A stretch of 64,000 nt of DNA from Blastomonas sp. SL216 (GCA_026625625.1 CP113055.1:2730501-2794500); one strand, 5' to 3'; positions 36,155 through 44,966 are shown, counted from the stretch's first letter. The notes: a model not told the origin generated them from the letters alone. Made by a program: numbers and translations.

Positions 36155-37045
36155 ATGACAGCCCGGATCATAGATGGAAAGGCCTTTGCGGCCGGTTTGC
36201 GCGAGCGTCTCGCCGCGCGCGTTCCCAGCTTTGTTGCACAGGTCGGCCGCGCGCCGGGGCTGGCGGTGGTGCTGGTGGGCGAAGACCCGGCAAGCCAGGT
36301 CTATGTCCGCTCCAAGCACAAGGCGACGGTGGAAGCCGGGATGCAGAGCTTCGAGCACCGGCTGCCCGCCGATACCAGCCAGCAGGCGCTGCTCGATCTG
36401 GTCGCCGCGCTCAATGCCGATGATGCGGTCGACGGCATTCTCGTCCAGCTGCCGCTGCCCGGCCATATCGACGACAAGGCGGTGCTCGCCGCAATCGATC
36501 CCGCCAAGGATGTCGACGGCTTCCATGTCGTCAATGCCGGCAAGCTCGCGGTCGGGGAAGACGCGCTCGTTCCCTGCACGCCGCTGGGCTCGCTGATGCT
36601 TCTCCAGGACACGCTGGGCGATCTCTCCGGCCTGCACGCGGTCGTTATCGGCCGCTCGAACATCGTCGGCAAGCCGATGGCGCAGCTGTTGCTGCAGCAG
36701 AGCTGTACCGTGACCATCGCGCACAGCCGGACGAAGGATCTGCCCGCGATCGTCCGCCTGGCCGATATCGTCGTGGCGGCGGTGGGCCGGGCGGAGATGG
36801 TGCGGGGCGACTGGATCAAGCCGGGGGCTTGCGTGATCGATGTCGGCATCAACCGCGTTCCCGGAACCGAGCCCGGCAAGACCAGGCTGGTCGGCGATTG
36901 CGCCTATGATGAATGCGCTGCGGTGGCAGGCGCGATTACCCCGGTGCCCGGCGGCGTCGGTCCGATGACGATTGCCTGCCTGTTGCGCAACACGCTGGTC
37001 GCGGCGCACCGGCGCGCGGGTCTCGCCGATCCGGAGGGGATGTGA
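36155..37045 (+). CDS. folD: FolD, methylenetetrahydrofolate dehydrogenase/cyclohydrolase
   Basis: A 296-residue bifunctional enzyme interconverting 5,10-methylene-, methenyl- and 10-formyl-THF with [17 protein letters not shown] (about 50-62) contains the catalytic Tyr and Lys; QLPLPGHID and PAKDVDGFH line the folate site; [14 protein letters not shown] binds the NADP phosphate; [18 protein letters not shown] closes the C-terminus. It works with the Fhs at 58951-60621. Its stop codon shares one base with the next start. Confidence 0.97.
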   Translation: MTARIIDGKAFAAGLRERLAARVPSFVAQVGRAPGLAVVLVGEDPASQVYVRSKHKATVEAGMQSFEHRLPADTSQQALLDLVAALNADDAVDGILVQLPLPGHIDDKAVLAAIDPAKDVDGFHVVNAGKLAVGEDALVPCTPLGSLMLLQDTLGDLSGLHAVVIGRSNIVGKPMAQLLLQQSCTVTIAHSRTKDLPAIVRLADIVVAAVGRAEMVRGDWIKPGACVIDVGINRVPGTEPGKTRLVGDCAYDECAAVAGAITPVPGGVGPMTIACLLRNTLVAAHRRAGLADPEGM

Positions 37046-37806
37046 TGCGCGCTTCGCGGCTGGTCGCAGCGCTGCTGCTCGGCATCGTGCCGCTGACCGT
37101 TCAGGCCCAGTCCGGCCCGCCGAGAGGCGGCGATGATCGGCGTGGCCCGCCGCCGGGACCGCCCGGCCAATCCTATGCCAATTCGAGCGCGGTGCTGGTC
37201 GCCGAGATCGCCTTTGCCCGGGCCGCGCAGGACAAGGGCCAGTGGACCGCGTTTCGCGCCACCGCAACGCCCGATGCGCTGATGTTCGTGCCCCAGCCGG
37301 TGCTGGCCCAGGCCTGGCTGAAGGGTCGCGCCGATCCGGCCCAGGCGGTCAAATGGCAGCCGCAAAAGCTGTTCATGGCCTGCGATGGCCGCACCGGCGC
37401 ATCGACCGGTGCATCGCAATTCCCCGGCGGCGCGACCGGGTATTACACCACCGTCTGGCAGAATCTGGAAAAGCCGCGCGCCAAGAAGGCAGACTGGAAA
37501 TGGGTGCTGGACCATGGCGCGATGCTGCAACAGCCGCGCGCGGGCGATGAGATGATTTCCTCGCGCACCGCGGTGTGCACCGGCAACCCCAAGGCAGCGC
37601 TGGGCGCTATCCCGTTCGGCCCCGCTGCGAAGGGCGAAAAGCCCGCCGCCCCCGGCACCAGCGGCGCGCGCGCGTCGGCCGATGGCACGATGGTATGGCG
37701 CTGGGAAGTGCGCGCCGACGGCAGCCGGACCATCAGCATAGACTTGTGGAACGGCACCGGGTTCGACACCGTGGTGCGTGACGACGTTCCGGCGGAGGCC
37801 GCATGA
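37045..37806 (+). CDS. Secreted protein of unknown function
   Basis: A 253-residue protein with a signal peptide ([22 protein letters not shown], cleavage after QAQ), a Pro/Gly/Arg-rich segment (PPRGGDDRRGPPPGPP), then a domain with FARAAQDKGQWTAFRATATPDALMF and a C-terminal WRWEVRADGSRTISIDLWNG. The FARAAQDKGQWTAFR stretch looks like a nuclear-transport-factor-2-like fold, but I do not recognise a family with a known role. It sits between folD and marC with one- and four-base overlaps, a clear operon. Confidence 0.75.
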   Translation: MRASRLVAALLLGIVPLTVQAQSGPPRGGDDRRGPPPGPPGQSYANSSAVLVAEIAFARAAQDKGQWTAFRATATPDALMFVPQPVLAQAWLKGRADPAQAVKWQPQKLFMACDGRTGASTGASQFPGGATGYYTTVWQNLEKPRAKKADWKWVLDHGAMLQQPRAGDEMISSRTAVCTGNPKAALGAIPFGPAAKGEKPAAPGTSGARASADGTMVWRWEVRADGSRTISIDLWNGTGFDTVVRDDVPAEAA

Positions 37807-38423
37807 TCGAACTGTTTGTCTCAGCCTTCGTCACGCTGTTCGTGGTGATCGATCCGCCCGGCTGCGCGCCGATCTATGCCAGCATGACCACCGGGGCCAA
37901 TGCCCAGCAGCGGCGCAGTATGGCGATCCGCGCGGTCATCGTGGCGGGCGGCATTCTGCTCGTCTTTGCGCTGTTCGGCGAGGTGCTGCTTTCCGCGCTG
38001 CATATCGAGCTCAACAGCTTCCGCATCGCAGGCGGCATCATGCTGTTCCTGATCGCGCTCGACATGGTGTTCGAAAAACGCACCGAACGCCGCGAGCAGC
38101 GCGCGCAGAAGGTGATCGAGACGCCCGAGATCGAGGATGTCTCGATCTTCCCGATGGCCATGCCGATGATCGCTGGCCCTGGATCCATCGCGTCGGTGAT
38201 GCTGCTGGTCTCGCAGAACGAAGGCCTGGATCGCGCGCTGACGATCCTGGCCGCGCTGCTGACCGTGCTGCTACTGACCCTGGTCGCGCTGCTCGCTGCC
38301 GGACCGCTGATGAAGCTGCTCGGCGCGAAGGCCGAGGCGGTGATCACCCGCCTGCTGGGCGTGCTGCTTGCAGCGCTGGCGGCGCAATTCGTGATCGATG
38401 GGTTGAGGGCGAGTTTTCAATAG
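37803..38423 (+). CDS. MarC family integral membrane protein
   Basis: A 206-residue protein with six hydrophobic segments: FVSAFVTLFVVIDPPGCAPIY, IVAGGILLVFALFGE, FRIAGGIMLFLIALDMVF, then IFPMAMPMIAGPGSIASVMLL, ILAALLTVLLLTLVALLAAGP and a last helix ending AALAAQFVIDGLRASFQ. DPPG and MAGPG-type repeats are characteristic of the MarC/UPF0056 family, whose transport substrate is unknown. ATGA overlap with the upstream gene. A remnant of a second copy lies 190 bases downstream. Confidence 0.92.
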   Translation: MIELFVSAFVTLFVVIDPPGCAPIYASMTTGANAQQRRSMAIRAVIVAGGILLVFALFGEVLLSALHIELNSFRIAGGIMLFLIALDMVFEKRTERREQRAQKVIETPEIEDVSIFPMAMPMIAGPGSIASVMLLVSQNEGLDRALTILAALLTVLLLTLVALLAAGPLMKLLGAKAEAVITRLLGVLLAALAAQFVIDGLRASFQ

Positions 38424-38509
38424 GGTGATCGGCTGGGAACTGCGCGCATTCGGCCGTGGTAGGCATGCACCCGGCTTTCTACACACGGCCACTGCGCTGG
38501 GCCAGCCCG

Positions 38510-38604
38510 CCCACCCCCGCTCATCCTGAGCCGCGGGCTTTAGACCCGCGCCCATACAGGCCGTATAGCGGGGCCTTCGACAGGCTCAGGCTGAGCGGAG
38601 TGGG
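38510..38604 (+). repeat. Dispersed palindromic repeat, copy A
   Basis: A roughly 95-base element bracketed by GCTCA-TCC-TGAGC (38519-38531) and GCTCA-GGC-TGAGC (38584-38596), with CGCGGG/CCCGCG arms inside and CCTTCGACAGGCTC near the right end. Copy B at 48969-49066 is the same element in inverse orientation, with an internal insertion. It fills the 370-base gap after marC together with a decayed gene tail. No transposase is near, so it is a REP/BIME- or MITE-like element. Confidence 0.8.
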
Positions 38605-38611
38605 AGTGGGA

Positions 38612-38665
38612 GCGGCCCAGTTCGTAATCGATGGGTTACGCGCGTGTCCTCGGTTTGGTCATTGA
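38612..38665 (+). pseudogene. Remnant of a second marC gene (C-terminal tail)
   Basis: Codons at 38612-38644 read AAQFVIDGLRA, identical to the last residues of the intact marC product at 37803-38423, and a stop follows after CPRFGH. Over these 11 codons six bases differ and every change is synonymous (for example CAA/CAG, GTG/GTA, TTG/TTA, AGG/CGC). This is the mark of a divergent paralogue that was once under selection, not of a fresh duplication. Everything upstream of the tail has been lost and palindromic repeat copy A directly abuts it. Confidence 0.65.
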
Positions 38666-38793
38666 TACTGCCACAGCCGGCAATTCAATTAAGCGCACCA
38701 CCCCCGAAATCCGTAAATCTGGAGCTTGAAGCTGATTTTGGGAAACCGTAAGATCTGGCCATAGTTGAACGGGTGTAGGACACCTTTTAGACC

Positions 38794-39156
38794 ATGAGTA
38801 TCGGCCAATTCCTCGATCTGTACCGCCAGATAGGACCATTGCGTTTTTCGGTTTTCATAACTGGGCTTCTCGGGATTACCTTAATCTTGGTTCTGCTTGG
38901 TTGGTGGCTGGGGGAGCAGGTGGGGTGGCCAGAGCGCTATGGCTTTGCGTGCCATGGGCGGGGGTGCCTGATTGAGAGTCTTGCCCATTCGCCCAAGCTG
39001 TTGATACGTGGCAGCAAAGACGAGCTGGCTTTGTTCGCATACCTTTGGTCATTCCCAGCAATAGGCATTGTCGCGCTGATGGCAGCGCTCTTTATCTTGG
39101 CCAGACGACGGCATCGGGCATGGCGAAATCGCATTCGGCCGTGGCGGCCAGATTAA
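38794..39156 (+). CDS. Small two-TM membrane protein, function unknown
   Basis: A 120-residue protein with membrane segments at about 18-40 (FSVFITGLLGITLILVLLGWWLG) and 83-103 (LWSFPAIGIVALMAALFILA), a central soluble loop with two cysteines (FACHGRGCLIES), and an Arg-rich tail. No family is recognised. GC content is lower than in neighbours and no clear ribosome site precedes the ATG. The palindromic repeat and marC remnant upstream suggest a rearranged, recently gained stretch. Confidence 0.55.
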   Translation: MSIGQFLDLYRQIGPLRFSVFITGLLGITLILVLLGWWLGEQVGWPERYGFACHGRGCLIESLAHSPKLLIRGSKDELALFAYLWSFPAIGIVALMAALFILARRRHRAWRNRIRPWRPD

Positions 39157-39188
39157 TCGGCCCGAGTACAATCCACGTCATGCAAAAA

Positions 39189-39217
39189 GCCCGCCAGCCT
39201 CACGGCTGACGGGCCTT
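39189..39217. terminator. Terminator between convergent genes
   Basis: GCCCGCCAGCC (39189-39199) pairs with GGCTGACGGGC (39204-39214) with one mismatch, followed by CTTTCG and preceded by AAAAA. It can end both the small membrane-protein gene and the autotransporter gene. Confidence 0.75.
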
Positions 39218-39245
39218 TCGTTGAGGCTGGCGCCCGGGCTGTCGC

Positions 39246-42200
39246 TTAGAAGCGGAACAGTGCCGAGAGCGAGTATTGCTGTGCCTGGAAGTCCTGGCGA
39301 CCCACCGTGGTGTCGATCGACGCGGTGAAGTCGAAGGTCGGCTGCGAGATCGTCAGACCAACGCCCGCCTCTGCCCAGTTCCGGTCGTCCGAACGATAGG
39401 CGAAGTTGAAGCGGCCCGTGGTGCTTCCGGCGAAATTGGCACCGAAGAAGCTATCGCCGTTCATCACGTCATAGACGTAATCGGCATAGATGTACGGACG
39501 GAACACCGCAGTCTTCTTGGCGCTGGCCGATGCACCGACGCGCACCTGCAGGCTGTCGAACTTGTTGCGGTCGATATCCAGAGCCGGACCACCGCCCACT
39601 TCGCGCACATCGTCAAAGCCGATATACTGATACTGGGCCGCAATGCGCGGAGTGAACACGATCGTCTTGGTCTCGAACGGACGCGACAGACCCAGTTCGG
39701 CAGTGATCGACAGGCTGTCGTCATTGGTCGCCAGGTTGAACGTCGCGGTGTTGCCGATGACAACCGTGCGAGCGGTGTCCGCCGTGAAGCGGCCCGCGCT
39801 GACGCGGCCATCGACGATCAGGCCGCCCGGCGTGGTGACCGCACCGTAGATGCTGCCCTCGATCAGCTCGCCCGAAGCTGCCTGGCCGCGCACGACATTG
39901 GCATCGACGTCCGAATAGCTGCCCGAGATGCCGAGCACCACGCCATCACGCGGCAGATATTCGAAGCCGGCGGTGATGAAATAGCCATCGAAGAAGTCCC
40001 GGCGGCCATTGGTCAGCGCGGTCGGCATCGGAGCGGCCTTGCCGTTCAGATAGCCACCGCCCAGGTACACCGCAAAGCGGCTGTCGAGCGAGGTCGAGTC
40101 GGTGACGGTTTCGCCGCTGTCCTGTGCTGCAACGGCAGCCATTGCACCGGGAAGCACTGCACCGCTGGTGGCGGTGGCAGCGATGCCGAGCGGCTGGCCG
40201 ATCATCGCGATCGTGCCGCCCATGTCGCCGGATAGGGCCGACTGCATGCGGGTGCGGTGGAAGCGCGAGGTGGCCGAGAGCATCGCTTCGCCGAGGTTGA
40301 GGCGAGTCGATTCAGCGAACGGTGCCAGAGCTTCGAACTGCGCCTGGATCTGGGCGGCCGACATCAGGTCGGTGCGCAGATAGACGTCAGCGAAGGTGCG
40401 CTCTGCACCGCGGTTGCTGTCGAAGATGCCCGCATAGGACGACTGGGTCAGCGAGCCTGCCGCGATCACGTTGCGATACAGGCCTGCGTTGATGCGCAGG
40501 TCCACGGCATTGACGCTGGTGGAGAGCACCGGCGTCAGGATGGCGCTGATCGGGGCGGCAGAGTTGAACGCTGCCGAAATCGTGCCGCCGGTGGTGACGA
40601 TGCGATAGACGTCGCCATTCTTGATCGTGTAGCCGGCCACCGGCGAGACGATCACGCGGCCACCCAGGCTTGCCGATCCGGTGATCGCCAGGCGATCCGC
40701 AGTGCCGTTGCCGACATCCACCAGGAACTGGGTTGCAGACGAAAGCACCGCGCTGCCGTCAATGGTCAGCGTACCGATGCTGCCCACACCGCCAGGCGCC
40801 ACGGTGCCCAGGATGCTGGTGACGAACGGTGCCTGGATGGTACCGGTGCCGGTCAGCAGACCTGCGGCCAGCGTGTAATCGCCAACCGAGCGCAGACGAC
40901 CCGCCACGTTCACGGTGCCGCCGGTCTGGGTGATATCGATCAGGCTGGTGAGGTTGCCGGTCGATGCCACATTGAGGCCGGCGGTCCCGGCGACCGTCAG
41001 ACGGTCGATGGTGACGACGCTCGACAGCGTGGTGGTGCCGGCAGCGCCCAGCGTCACGTCGAAGTAACGGCCAGCAACGCCCGTGCGGTTGTTGGGGTTG
41101 ATGTTGTTGGGCACGAAGTTGGTCGCGCCCGGCAGGCCGTTGGCCAGCGTGGCGGTGGGCAGCGGGCCGGTGCGGAAGATGCCGCTACCGTTGCGCTGGG
41201 CCTCTTCGGCCAGCTTCTGCAGCGCAGCGGCGGTGTCGGCGCTGGCTGCAGGGCTCAGCGGCGTACCGATATCGGCAGTGGCCAGCTGGGTCTGCAGACC
41301 GGCAACGGCATTGTCGCCGGTGCTCAGCGAGTTGATCATGTCCGCGCGGGTCAGCGTCGTGGCAGCAGCAGCAGCCGGAGCAGCCTCGGTCGACGATGCG
41401 ACAGCGGTTGCGGCAGTTGCAGCAGCAGCGGTTTCAACGCCGGTGGCAGCGTTCAGCGCAACCTGCTCTGCGCCGCCGTTCAGCTGACCGTTAAGGTCGG
41501 CGCGGCCGATGCCCGAGACGACCGTCGTACCGTCCGTGGTGCGAGCAGCCGGGGTAAAGTTGGTGCGGGTGGCAAGATCGCGGCACTCGTTGAGGCCCAG
41601 ACCCTGGATACACACCTGGCCGAAGTCCGGATCGCCACCGGCAATGCCGAGGCCGAGACCGGTCGGCACGCCGTTGACCACCTGGCCGCTGGCATTGATG
41701 ATGTTGTAGTTGGGATCGAGCGTCGTCACCCAGCGGCTGGCGTCTTCCCAGTTGCCGCTGCCGGCATTCGCGGTGACATAGCGATAGGGGTTGGTCGCCG
41801 CGATATAATCCCAATACAGGTAAAGCGGCTGATAGAAGCTGGTGGTGCCATAGCTGCTGAACGCCTGCGGGCCAAAGAAGCGGCTGCCGCCCGACAGGAC
41901 GCCGATCTGCAGGTTCTTGGTCGACAGCGTGTTGCGCGAGGCCGTCAGGATCAGCGGACCGCCCGAGTCGCCACCGGCCGTCGTGCCTTCGCCAGCCAGC
42001 GCATCGTCGCGGTGGATGTTGATGTCGAACTGGTTGGCACCCGCCGTTCCGCGGCGCGGATCGTCAAAGTCGAGATTGTAGAGGTTCTGGCCGAGCGGCG
42101 GCGTGCCGGGCGCGGCAGGACCGAACAGGAATTCGTTTCGATCGTCGAGCGAAGCGAGCGCGCCGAGCATGTTTTCAGCAGCGCGCCGACGGAAGTCGAC

Positions 42201-42827
42201 ACCCTGGGTCGCACCGGAGGTGCCATTGCCCGAACGGCCATAGCCGGTGATCGTGACATGATAGCCGGTGCCGCGGACCGGATCGATGCTGGTCGGCGTC
42301 GGCAGCGGCGAGAACAGCAGTGCCCAGGTCGGGATGCGGGCCGCCGGGGTGTCCAGCGTTGCCAGCGCGATATCGGCCTCCAGGAAGCCCAGGCCCTGCG
42401 GGTTCAGCAGCGAGCGGGGATCATACTGGATCTGGTTGATGTTGAAGACGTTCAGCGAGGTGTTCGAACGGAAGCCGTTGGCGGACCAGTTCTGGAAGCC
42501 GGGACGCGCGTCGACGTTGAACGAGAAGGCAGCCGGGACGGTGCCATCGATGCTGCTGTAGTCGGTCTGGCGACGGTCGTTGACGCAGTGCGCGGCGAAC
42601 AACACGGTGCGCGGGTTGATCAGCGTGCCGGTGCAGACGAAGCCGTCGTTGCGGAAGAACATGCCGACGCCATTCACGCCGCCCGCATTGTCGATGATCT
42701 GGGTGGGCGTCTGGTTGTTGTTCGGAACGATCGCGAGCGCCGGCGCAGAGGCCAGCGCGACGGCCAGTGCCGTTGCCGCGGATCCGCCCAGGATCGCCTT
42801 GTGAAGGTGAGAGGTCTTGAAGGTCAT
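39246..42827 (-). CDS. Autotransporter with trypsin-like serine protease passenger
   Basis: A 1193-residue type V secreted protein. Residues 1-32 are a signal peptide (cleavage near APALA). An S1-type protease domain follows with the full triad: His80 in FAAHCVND, Asp152 in EADIALATL and Ser288 in GGDSGGPL. Then come an Ala-rich linker (about 455-500), a Gly/Thr-rich beta-helix passenger with repeated VAGTAGLNVA- and GGTVNVAGRL-like strands (about 620-800), and a C-terminal beta-barrel of about 270 residues ending in YSLSALFRF with terminal Phe. The protease is therefore exposed at the surface or released. The start is the ATG at MTFKTSHLHK. A perfect 20-base palindrome lies about 90 bases upstream. 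Confidence 0.93.
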   Translation of the reverse strand: MTFKTSHLHKAILGGSAATALAVALASAPALAIVPNNNQTPTQIIDNAGGVNGVGMFFRNDGFVCTGTLINPRTVLFAAHCVNDRRQTDYSSIDGTVPAAFSFNVDARPGFQNWSANGFRSNTSLNVFNINQIQYDPRSLLNPQGLGFLEADIALATLDTPAARIPTWALLFSPLPTPTSIDPVRGTGYHVTITGYGRSGNGTSGATQGVDFRRRAAENMLGALASLDDRNEFLFGPAAPGTPPLGQNLYNLDFDDPRRGTAGANQFDINIHRDDALAGEGTTAGGDSGGPLILTASRNTLSTKNLQIGVLSGGSRFFGPQAFSSYGTTSFYQPLYLYWDYIAATNPYRYVTANAGSGNWEDASRWVTTLDPNYNIINASGQVVNGVPTGLGLGIAGGDPDFGQVCIQGLGLNECRDLATRTNFTPAARTTDGTTVVSGIGRADLNGQLNGGAEQVALNAATGVETAAAATAATAVASSTEAAPAAAAATTLTRADMINSLSTGDNAVAGLQTQLATADIGTPLSPAASADTAAALQKLAEEAQRNGSGIFRTGPLPTATLANGLPGATNFVPNNINPNNRTGVAGRYFDVTLGAAGTTTLSSVVTIDRLTVAGTAGLNVASTGNLTSLIDITQTGGTVNVAGRLRSVGDYTLAAGLLTGTGTIQAPFVTSILGTVAPGGVGSIGTLTIDGSAVLSSATQFLVDVGNGTADRLAITGSASLGGRVIVSPVAGYTIKNGDVYRIVTTGGTISAAFNSAAPISAILTPVLSTSVNAVDLRINAGLYRNVIAAGSLTQSSYAGIFDSNRGAERTFADVYLRTDLMSAAQIQAQFEALAPFAESTRLNLGEAMLSATSRFHRTRMQSALSGDMGGTIAMIGQPLGIAATATSGAVLPGAMAAVAAQDSGETVTDSTSLDSRFAVYLGGGYLNGKAAPMPTALTNGRRDFFDGYFITAGFEYLPRDGVVLGISGSYSDVDANVVRGQAASGELIEGSIYGAVTTPGGLIVDGRVSAGRFTADTARTVVIGNTATFNLATNDDSLSITAELGLSRPFETKTIVFTPRIAAQYQYIGFDDVREVGGGPALDIDRNKFDSLQVRVGASASAKKTAVFRPYIYADYVYDVMNGDSFFGANFAGSTTGRFNFAYRSDDRNWAEAGVGLTISQPTFDFTASIDTTVGRQDFQAQQYSLSALFRF

Positions 42828-42916
42828 GAAAATCCCCTGCTCAACGTGTTTGTTGACCGGGGAAATTAGCCAGCGCGAAGCGAAAGGCAACGCAGCCGAT
42901 CCGCTTTGGTTCCGAT

Positions 42917-42936
42917 TGTGGCAACCTGTTGCCACA
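42917..42936. promoter_or_regulatory. Perfect 20-bp palindrome upstream of the autotransporter
   Basis: TGTGGCAAC-CT-GTTGCCACA has nine-base perfect arms, 90-109 bases before the autotransporter start and inside the dps-autotransporter gap. The size and symmetry suit an operator for a dimeric regulator. No regulator gene is adjacent. Confidence 0.5.
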
Positions 42937-42969
42937 TTGACACATTTTGTTACAGAAACGGCGTCGGAC

Positions 42970-43007
42970 TATGCCCAATCCCCCCAAAAGAGGGGGGATT
43001 GGGCATA
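42970..43007. terminator. 16-bp perfect hairpin downstream of dps
   Basis: TATGCCCAATCCCCCC (42970-42985) pairs without mismatch to GGGGGGATTGGGCATA (42992-43007) around a six-base loop. It lies 17 bases after the dps stop codon, so it probably ends that minus-strand transcript, although a T-run is missing. Confidence 0.65.
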
Positions 43008-43023
43008 AAATAACGCGGCGAGA

Positions 43024-43491
43024 TTACTTTCCGAGCGTCTCGGTAAGGAACCAGGCGCGCTCCTGCGCCTGGTCGGTCCAGTCGTCGACAATTCCATCGG
43101 TGGCGTTGTCGCCTGCCTGGCCGGCGAGCTCCTTGACCTCGCGCAGCTTGGCGACAAAGGCCAGATTATCGTCGCGCAGTTCCTTGAGCATCGCCTCTGC
43201 CGCAACGCCCGACTTGTCGTTGTCCGAGATCGAGCTGCGCCGCGCGATATCGCCGATCGAGGTCAGCGTGCGGAAGCCGTTCTTGCGCACCCGCTCGGCA
43301 ATCGCATCGGTAATGGCCAGGATCTGGGTGGCCTGATCGTCGAGCAGCAGATGATATTCGCGGAAATGCGGGCCCGCGACGTGCCAGTGGAAATTCTTGG
43401 TCTTGAGGTACAGCGCGAAGCCATCGGCCAGCAGGCCGTTCATCGCCTCGGCCAGCGCCTTGCCGGCATTGTCACCCTTTTTGCTTCCCAT
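43024..43491 (-). CDS. dps: Dps family ferritin-like protein
   Basis: A 155-residue member of the Dps family, which forms 12-subunit cages that store iron and shield DNA from peroxide. The ferroxidase signature KNFHWHVAGPHFREYHLLLDDQ is clear (about residues 31-52), with the conserved His and Asp ligands; the N-terminal 12 residues carry several lysines (MGSKKGDNAGK), which may bind DNA. An AGGAGAACG precedes the ATG. Peroxide or iron control is likely by family, but no OxyR or Fur site was identified. Confidence 0.93.
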   Translation of the reverse strand: MGSKKGDNAGKALAEAMNGLLADGFALYLKTKNFHWHVAGPHFREYHLLLDDQATQILAITDAIAERVRKNGFRTLTSIGDIARRSSISDNDKSGVAAEAMLKELRDDNLAFVAKLREVKELAGQAGDNATDGIVDDWTDQAQERAWFLTETLGK

Positions 43492-43592
43492 GACGTTCTC
43501 CTGTCATTGCTGCGAATGCGTTTAACATAGGTTGGCTTTGCGCGATTCCTATGACGATTTATCCGCCCTGCCTGATCGATCGGGCCGATTCG

Positions 43593-44156
43593 TCAGACCA
43601 GACCGAAGGCCGAAAGGGCAAGCCCGCTGGCCAGCAGGGTGATCGCCAGCCCGGCGCCCAGGCGCACCACGCGCAGCGGCCAGTTGGCGAGCTCTGCCTG
43701 CCAGATGACCGCCGGTGCCAGCCCCAGCACGGTCCCGGCCCAGCCGCCGATCAGCGGCCAGATCCAGTCATGGCTGCGCGCGGCGGTGGCAGCGATGATG
43801 AACTGGCCCTTGTCCCCGAACTGGAAGATCGCAAGGCCGATCATGCCTGTAAGCAAAGGTCCGGTGCGCCATCCCGGCAGCGTATCGACCGGCCTGCGGG
43901 GGGCAAGCATGCCAAGCCCCGCAAACAGCAGCGACAGCGCATAGAACAGGCGCAGCGCGTCCAGGCTTATATACAGGCCGATCAGCTCCCCGCCCAGCGC
44001 GCCGATCAGCGCCATCAACCCGCTTGCGAACACAACGCCGGTCATCAGCGGCACAGGCCGATCGAAGCGCTGGCCAAGCGCCGCGCACAGCAGCTGCGCG
44101 CGGTCGCCGGCCTGGACGATCGCGGTCAGCAACAGGGTGGTGAAAAAGGCTTCCAT
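43593..44156 (-). CDS. GDT1/TMEM165 (UPF0016)-like membrane protein with altered motifs
   Basis: A 187-residue six-TM protein with internal two-fold repeat. The family signature E-x-G-D-K/R-T/S occurs in both halves of canonical members, which export Mn2+ or Ca2+. Here the sites read QAGDRAQ (about residues 15-21) and QFGDKGQ (about 112-118): Gly-Asp is kept but both Glu are Gln and both Ser/Thr are lost. Metal transport may therefore be changed or absent. It is followed downstream by no gene on its strand for over 90 bases and is close to the next minus-strand gene upstream (21 bases). Confidence 0.82.
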   Translation of the reverse strand: MEAFFTTLLLTAIVQAGDRAQLLCAALGQRFDRPVPLMTGVVFASGLMALIGALGGELIGLYISLDALRLFYALSLLFAGLGMLAPRRPVDTLPGWRTGPLLTGMIGLAIFQFGDKGQFIIAATAARSHDWIWPLIGGWAGTVLGLAPAVIWQAELANWPLRVVRLGAGLAITLLASGLALSAFGLV

Positions 44157-44177
44157 CAGCGCACGTGATAGCGCGGA

Positions 44178-44519
44178 TCAGCGCACTCCGCGCACCGCAA
44201 TCGACGCCAGTACCGCAGCGCGCATGTCGCCATCGCCGTGATCGCAGGCAATCGCCTCATCCATGGCATCCAGATATTGCGCGGCCATGGTCCGGCTCCA
44301 GCCCTGGGCGAGCAGATGCTCGAGGCCATAGGCGAGGTCGCTGACGCAGGGCAGGCTGTGCGCCTCGGCCATGTGGCGCATCTTGCCGATCTCGCGCTGC
44401 AGATCGTTGCGTGCGACCCGGCGGGCGAGCGAACGGATATGCCCGGCCTGCATGCGCAGTTGCTGGCGCGCCAGCTTCAGCCGGTCCTGGGCGGGGTCTG
44501 ATGCCGAATGATGCTGCAT
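44178..44519 (-). CDS. Small helical protein of unknown function
   Basis: A 113-residue, mainly alpha-helical protein ([51 protein letters not shown]). No membrane segment, signal peptide or known motif is seen. It is His- and Met-rich. It lies 21 bases upstream of the GDT1-like gene on the same strand, so they may share a transcript. Confidence 0.65.
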   Translation of the reverse strand: MQHHSASDPAQDRLKLARQQLRMQAGHIRSLARRVARNDLQREIGKMRHMAEAHSLPCVSDLAYGLEHLLAQGWSRTMAAQYLDAMDEAIACDHGDGDMRAAVLASIAVRGVR

Positions 44520-44777
44520 GGGTCGCGCTCCTGCGTTATGCCGGTACCGCTGAACGCTCGCACAAACCGGTTAAAATTTGGGCAAGCCTGTTTGCGCGTT
44601 CGCACGGCAGGGCCCGCCATGGCGGCGGCGCAGCTTGACAAGCCGATGGGCATGCGGCATGGGCCGCCTTCGCGTTTGAAGGGCGGCCAATGCGCCGCTC
44701 TTTGTGTTTGTGATTCTCACGGGTGGCGGCCTCAAGCCTTCATCCGGACCCGAATATCTAACCCAAAGGAACAGGTC

Positions 44778-44945
44778 ATGGCCAAGCCAGCCACTGTCAA
44801 GATCCGCCTGGTCAGCACCGAAGGCACCGGATTCTTCTATGTTACCAAGAAGAACCCGCGCAACATCACCGAGAAGATGACCTTCCGCAAATATGACCCC
44901 GTCGCGCGCAAGCACGTCGAGTTCAAGGAAGCCAAGATCAAGTGA
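44778..44945 (+). CDS. rpmG: 50S ribosomal protein L33
   Basis: A 55-residue basic protein: [39 protein letters not shown] and EFKEAKIK match bacterial L33 in full. It lacks the zinc CxxC pairs, so it is the zinc-independent (C-minus) form that keeps function in zinc shortage. AAAGGA stands eight bases before the ATG; the frame extends upstream but without gene-like sequence. The 258-base gap before it holds no other gene. Confidence 0.97.
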   Translation: MAKPATVKIRLVSTEGTGFFYVTKKNPRNITEKMTFRKYDPVARKHVEFKEAKIK

Positions 44946-44966
44946 TCTTGTCGGGTCTGTCGCGAT

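Noticed and set aside
38456-38665. A short open frame of 69 codons running through palindromic repeat copy A
   Set aside because: Its first two thirds are repeat DNA; only the last codons are protein-like, and these are explained as a marC remnant.
40257-42869. An 870-codon plus-strand open frame opposite the autotransporter
   Set aside because: Low-complexity Arg/Gly/Ala translation typical of antisense to a repetitive passenger domain.
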